Below are positions 21,466-24,851 of a stretch of DNA of 24,851 nucleotides, in pieces. Each line of letters opens with the position of its first letter. Position 1 is the stretch's first letter. This stretch comes from DATAMF01 sp964472565. Its GTDB lineage: Bacteria > Chloroflexota > Anaerolineae > Aggregatilineales > Aggregatilineaceae. The notes beneath the pieces are model-generated. The model was given only the letters and a program-made list of their open reading frames with translations, was not told the DNA's origin and ran no database searches. Where the stretch lies: assembly GCA_964472565.1 (NCBI GenBank), contig CAYYNB010000083.1:1-24851 (forward strand). The letters run 5' to 3'. The position numbers and the translations under genes were made by a program.

Positions 21466-23733
21466 ATGCGATTCACCCTTAACAGCCTGCGCGCGCGGAT
21501 TGCGCTGATTGTCCTGCTCGGTTTTTTGCCGGCCTTTTTACTTATTATCTGGACTGCCGAAGATCAGCGCCGCGTGGCAATTGAAAACGCCGAAACGGAT
21601 GCCTTAAACCTGACCCGGATTATCGCAGCGGACAACGCGCAGTTGATTAACAGTGCGTACCAACTGCTGACGGTGTTGGCGCAACTGCCCGCCGTGCGCC
21701 AGTCGGACACGGCGGCTTGCAGCGCGCTGTTTGCGGATATGCTGGAGGATTACAAAAGCTACAGCAATCTGGGCGCGGTGAACGTGGAGACGGGGTATTC
21801 CTTTTGCAGCGGCGTGCCGATGGAGCAGCCGATCAGCGTCACCCAGCAGGCGTGGTATCAGACTGTGCTCCAGACGCAGGATTTCGTGGTGAGTGAGTAC
21901 CGGATCGGACTACTGACGGGCGTGCCGATTGTGACAATTGCGCTGCCGGTGCGCGATGAGGTGGGCCAGATGAAGGCGGTGGTGACGGCCAGCCTGTCGT
22001 TGGGGTGGCTGGATACCACGCTGCAACGGGCGAATTTACCCGCCGATGCAACGGTGACGCTGCTGGATAAAGAAGGAGTGGTGCTGGCACGGCGTCCGGG
22101 GCCGAGCGAATGGGTGGGACACCCTTTTTACAATAAAAATGTTCTGGCAGCGGTTCGGGCCGGACAACAGGGGACGGTACGTTCGCCCGATGAGCATGAC
22201 ATGGCACGGTTGTATGGGTTTACGCATATCGGCCCGATGGGCGGCCAGATCAGCGTGGTGATCGGATTCCCTGAAAGCCGCATTCTGGCGGATGCGGAGG
22301 CGATTCGCAACCGGAATGTTGCTACCCTGATCGGCATTTCGTTAACGGTGATCATCCTGACGTGGTTTGGGAGCAGCGTGGTGCTGCGCCCGATTAAATC
22401 GCTGATCGAAACGAGCCACCTGATCGCGGCGGGGGAGTTGACATCACGCACGAAATTGAATACGAACATTGTCGAACTGGAACAACTGCTGCATGCGTTT
22501 AATGAGATGGCGAGTTCGGTTGAAAAAGAAGTCACGGCTCGAATGGCTGAGTTAGCGGCGACGAATGAGCAACTGCGATACGAGATCGATGAACGCACCC
22601 AGGCTCAGGCCCAGACTAAAATTTTGCAGGAACTCACCGCCAGCCTCTCGGAAGCGGTGACTTCGGAACAAATTGAGGCGGTGGTGGTCGATAAAGGGCT
22701 GGTCCCGGTAGGCAGTCATTTTTCGGTTATAGCGCTGTATGATGACACCCTTGAGCGGCTGAGATTGCAGACGAAATATCCGCTGCCCGCGGAGATGACA
22801 GCGGAATACCGCGTGATGGAACTGAACGCTAAAACGCCGCTGGCCGAAGCGTTTGTGGAAGATAAGACGATTTGGATTGAAACACTTCAGGAGTACGAAC
22901 AGCGCTACCCGATTCTGTTTGGGCGCGTCCAGCCTGTTTCAAAAACTCAAGCGTTCGCCTGTTTGCCGCTGTGGAGCGGTAAGAAAAAACTGGGCAGTCT
23001 GCTGGTGTCTTTCCCGGCTTCCCGGTCGATGGATGGGGCCTTTCGCGTGCTGCTGACCACGATTGCAGATTATTGTGCCCAGACGCTGGAACGGGTCAAG
23101 CTGGCGGAACAGGCGACTGAGGCCGCCGCGTTTGAGGAACGCCAACGGCTGGCCCGTGATCTGCATGATGCGGTCAGCCAGACGCTGTTTTCGGCGACGA
23201 CGATAGCCGAGGCGCTGCCGCGTCAGTGGGACCGCGCGCCGGAAAAGACGCAGGAGCGGCTGGCCCAGGTGGTGACGCTGAACCGCGCGGCGATGGCCGA
23301 GATGCGCGCGCTGCTGCTCGAACTGCGCCCGGATGCGATTGATAAGACGGAACTCAAAGTGCTGTTGAGCCAGTTGATCGACGCGGCGAAGGGACGCAAA
23401 TATATCAAAACGCAGTTGAACATGCGCGGGACCGAAAACAATCTGCCGTCGGATGTGCACATCGCTTTTTACCGGATCGCACAGGAGAGCATCAATAATA
23501 TTCTGAAGCACAGCCAGGCGACTCAATTCGTTGTCGATCTGGATCAGGGCGCGGATACCGTCCGCTTAACGATCACCGACGATGGGCGCGGGTTTGATCC
23601 GGGCCAGGAACAGGCCGGGCTGGGGATGGGGAATATGCGCGAACGGGCAGCGGCGATCCACGCCACGCTGGACGTGAACAGCCAGCCGGAGCAAGGTACC
23701 TCGGTGCGGCTGGTGTGGCCCCGGCATGCCTAG
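21466..23733 (+). CDS. Cache-HAMP-GAF sensor histidine kinase, NarL-type (HisKA_3)
   Basis: A 755-residue sensor kinase. TM1 is at about 12-32; an extracytoplasmic double-Cache sensor at about 40-270 (QQAWYQTVLQTQDFVVSEYR, IVTIALPVRDEVGQMKAVV, VTLLDKEGVVLARRPG) would bind a small molecule; TM2 is at about 284-307, HAMP at about 308-362, and a coiled segment leads to GAF at about 398-545. The HisKA_3 domain carries H567 in RQRLARDLHDAVSQTLF. HATPase_c has N-box FYRIAQESINNILKHS, G1 TDDGRGFDP and G2 GLGMGNMRERA. Kinases of this kind pair with NarL/LuxR-type regulators, but none is in the window. The ATG at 21466 has only AAGGG 11 nt upstream, inside an inverted repeat. It follows the binding protein by 49 nt and precedes an AEC permease. 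Confidence 0.94.
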   Translation: MRFTLNSLRARIALIVLLGFLPAFLLIIWTAEDQRRVAIENAETDALNLTRIIAADNAQLINSAYQLLTVLAQLPAVRQSDTAACSALFADMLEDYKSYSNLGAVNVETGYSFCSGVPMEQPISVTQQAWYQTVLQTQDFVVSEYRIGLLTGVPIVTIALPVRDEVGQMKAVVTASLSLGWLDTTLQRANLPADATVTLLDKEGVVLARRPGPSEWVGHPFYNKNVLAAVRAGQQGTVRSPDEHDMARLYGFTHIGPMGGQISVVIGFPESRILADAEAIRNRNVATLIGISLTVIILTWFGSSVVLRPIKSLIETSHLIAAGELTSRTKLNTNIVELEQLLHAFNEMASSVEKEVTARMAELAATNEQLRYEIDERTQAQAQTKILQELTASLSEAVTSEQIEAVVVDKGLVPVGSHFSVIALYDDTLERLRLQTKYPLPAEMTAEYRVMELNAKTPLAEAFVEDKTIWIETLQEYEQRYPILFGRVQPVSKTQAFACLPLWSGKKKLGSLLVSFPASRSMDGAFRVLLTTIADYCAQTLERVKLAEQATEAAAFEERQRLARDLHDAVSQTLFSATTIAEALPRQWDRAPEKTQERLAQVVTLNRAAMAEMRALLLELRPDAIDKTELKVLLSQLIDAAKGRKYIKTQLNMRGTENNLPSDVHIAFYRIAQESINNILKHSQATQFVVDLDQGADTVRLTITDDGRGFDPGQEQAGLGMGNMRERAAAIHATLDVNSQPEQGTSVRLVWPRHA

Positions 23734-23802
23734 CGGCTTGCTCCTGTACCCAAAATATTTCATACTGAGGGCTGGACTTTTTCTCAGCGATGGCAGGTTT
23801 TT

Positions 23803-24729
23803 ATGAGTGATATTATCAACCGCGTGCTGCCGATCCTGTTCCTGATCGGCCTGGGGTATGTGATTCGCCGCCGCCAATTTCTGCCCGCCAGTACCATCGA
23901 TGATTTGCGCAAAATGGCGGTGAATCTGGCGCTGCCGTCCGTGCTGTTTATTTCGTTTTTGAACATTGAACTTAAAACGAAATACGCCGTGATTTTTGTG
24001 GTGCTGTTTGGGCTGTGCATCGTGTTATATGTCGTCGGGAAAAAGCAGCCGCACCAGTACGAGTATGCGCCTTTTCTGATGACCGGGTTTGAGTATGGGA
24101 TGCTGGGGGTGAGTCTGTTCGGGAGCGCCTACGGCCTGGACCGGATCGGATATATTGCGATTGTGGACCTCGGTCACGAGATATTTATCTGGTTTGTGTT
24201 TCTGGCGCTGCTGCTGATGAAACGCGATGGATTGCAAGGCCCGCAGCAGCTTGTGGGGGCGTTTTTGCGCTCGCCGGTGATCATCGGGATTCTGGCGGGG
24301 ATTGGGTTTAATCTGCTGGGGGCGCAGGACTTTTTATACGACAGCCTCGGCACCGGCGCGGTGATGGCGACGCTGGAATTTCTCAGCAACCTGACAGTTC
24401 CGCTGATTCTGATTATCGTCGGGTATGGCATCAAACTAGATCGGGAAGGACTGCGCGAGTCCGCGCCGTTGATCGCGCGGCGGCTGGTGATCCTGATTCC
24501 GCTGGCGCTGGTGCTGAACGTGGTGCTGATGCGCGGGCTGCTCGACCTGAAAGCGGAATTTGAAGCGGCGCTGTTCACGCTGCTGATTCTGCCGCCGCCG
24601 TTTATCATCCCGCTGTATGTGCGGCTGGATTCGGCGGAGGAAAAAAAGTATATCAACAATACGCTGACGTTTTACACGGTGATTTCGATTACGATCTTTA
24701 CGATCTATTTCATGCTCAACCCGTTATAG
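23803..24729 (+). CDS. AEC-family (auxin efflux carrier-like) permease
   Basis: The 308-residue membrane protein has about ten hydrophobic segments in two halves. The start LPILFLIGLGYVIRRRQFLP followed by LRKMAVNLALPSVLFISF is the AEC signature, and NLTVPLILIIVGYGIKL marks the second half's crossover region. Bacterial relatives export or import small carboxylates such as malate, or amino acids, by secondary transport; the substrate cannot be told. ATG 23803 has GGCAGG 6-7 nt upstream. The 69-nt space to the kinase stop holds a weak 5-bp inverted repeat but no clear terminator, so cotranscription is possible, and the kinase might sense the permease's substrate. Confidence 0.87.
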   Translation: MSDIINRVLPILFLIGLGYVIRRRQFLPASTIDDLRKMAVNLALPSVLFISFLNIELKTKYAVIFVVLFGLCIVLYVVGKKQPHQYEYAPFLMTGFEYGMLGVSLFGSAYGLDRIGYIAIVDLGHEIFIWFVFLALLLMKRDGLQGPQQLVGAFLRSPVIIGILAGIGFNLLGAQDFLYDSLGTGAVMATLEFLSNLTVPLILIIVGYGIKLDREGLRESAPLIARRLVILIPLALVLNVVLMRGLLDLKAEFEAALFTLLILPPPFIIPLYVRLDSAEEKKYINNTLTFYTVISITIFTIYFMLNPL

Positions 24730-24784
24730 GAACGTGGCGCGGCGGAAAGCACAAGGCAAGTCGTGAAGTGCCTGAAGAACCTCA

Positions 24785-24851
24785 CCCCCTCGGTCCCCCT
24801 CTCCAACCGAGTTGGAAGAGGGGGAAGGTGGGCGGGGCAAGCCCACGCCCC
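24785..24851. repeat. Composite hairpin repeat, copy 5 (cut by window end)
   Basis: Arms CCCCCTC (24795-24801) and GAGGGGG (24818-24824) enclose an inner CCAAC/GTTGG pair. GGGCG-type spacing and a second hairpin with arms GTGGGC and GCCCAC end in GCCCC at the window edge. The two-hairpin order is the same as copy 2, with a different first-arm sequence. It lies after the AEC permease stop; 24730-24784 shows no gene. Confidence 0.65.

Noticed and set aside
23734..23802. Hairpin with CTGAG/CTCAG arms after the Cache kinase as a terminator
   Set aside because: The stem is only 5 bp, the T-run lies in the loop rather than after it, and the permease ribosome site follows at once.

Overview
This window is most likely from a Chloroflexota (Anaerolineae-like) bacterium. 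That is an inference from gene content, not from a marker gene. The clues are a fused MurF-alanine racemase, an anti-sigma protein with a Chloroflexi-style start (DLWPTIRARI), an extracytoplasmic LytR-CpsA-Psr (LCP) protein with a Thr/Pro-rich linker, several secreted proteins, and many intergenic GC-rich hairpin repeats. A run of exactly 100 N (1537-1636) marks a scaffold join, so this is draft or metagenome assembly sequence. I see no rRNA, tRNA, CRISPR array, transposase or phage gene.

Layout. 28-1473 (+) is an LCP protein. It is followed by repeats and the gap. 1677-5451 (-) is a four-gene block: sensor histidine kinase, two single-domain response regulators overlapping end to start, and a secreted conserved protein of unknown role with an attenuator-like leader. 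5758-7752 (+) is a CHAT caspase-like protease with a C-terminal membrane anchor. 7753-7997 is a repeat island. 7998-11991 (-) is an extracytoplasmic stress locus: ECF sigma factor, a 797-residue anti-sigma/DsbA-like/CpaB-like fusion, a good intrinsic terminator, then a secreted LolA/LppX-like protein. 12117-14678 (-) is the MurF-Alr fusion. 14775-16295 (-) is a two-gene unit: a helical-leader protein with a C-terminal HExxH domain that looks like a polymorphic toxin, and a DUF4919 protein. This unit is divergent from tgt.

16458-24729 is all on the plus strand: tgt, uppP, a PstS-like lipoprotein, a five-repeat SH3b protein, a BtuF/FepB-like binding protein, a Cache-HAMP-GAF NarL-type histidine kinase and an AEC-family permease. 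The window ends in another copy of the hairpin repeat.

Themes. Cell-envelope building recurs: LCP ligase-type protein, UppP carrier recycling, MurF-Alr precursor synthesis, SH3b protein. So does sensing of the outside: two histidine kinases, an ECF/anti-sigma pair and two binding proteins without transporters. The best candidates for undescribed biology are the HExxH toxin-like/DUF4919 pair, the membrane-anchored CHAT protein, the anti-sigma-DsbA-CpaB fusion with a terminator 23 nt before the next start codon, and a family of 22-bp palindromes whose arms differ but stay complementary.
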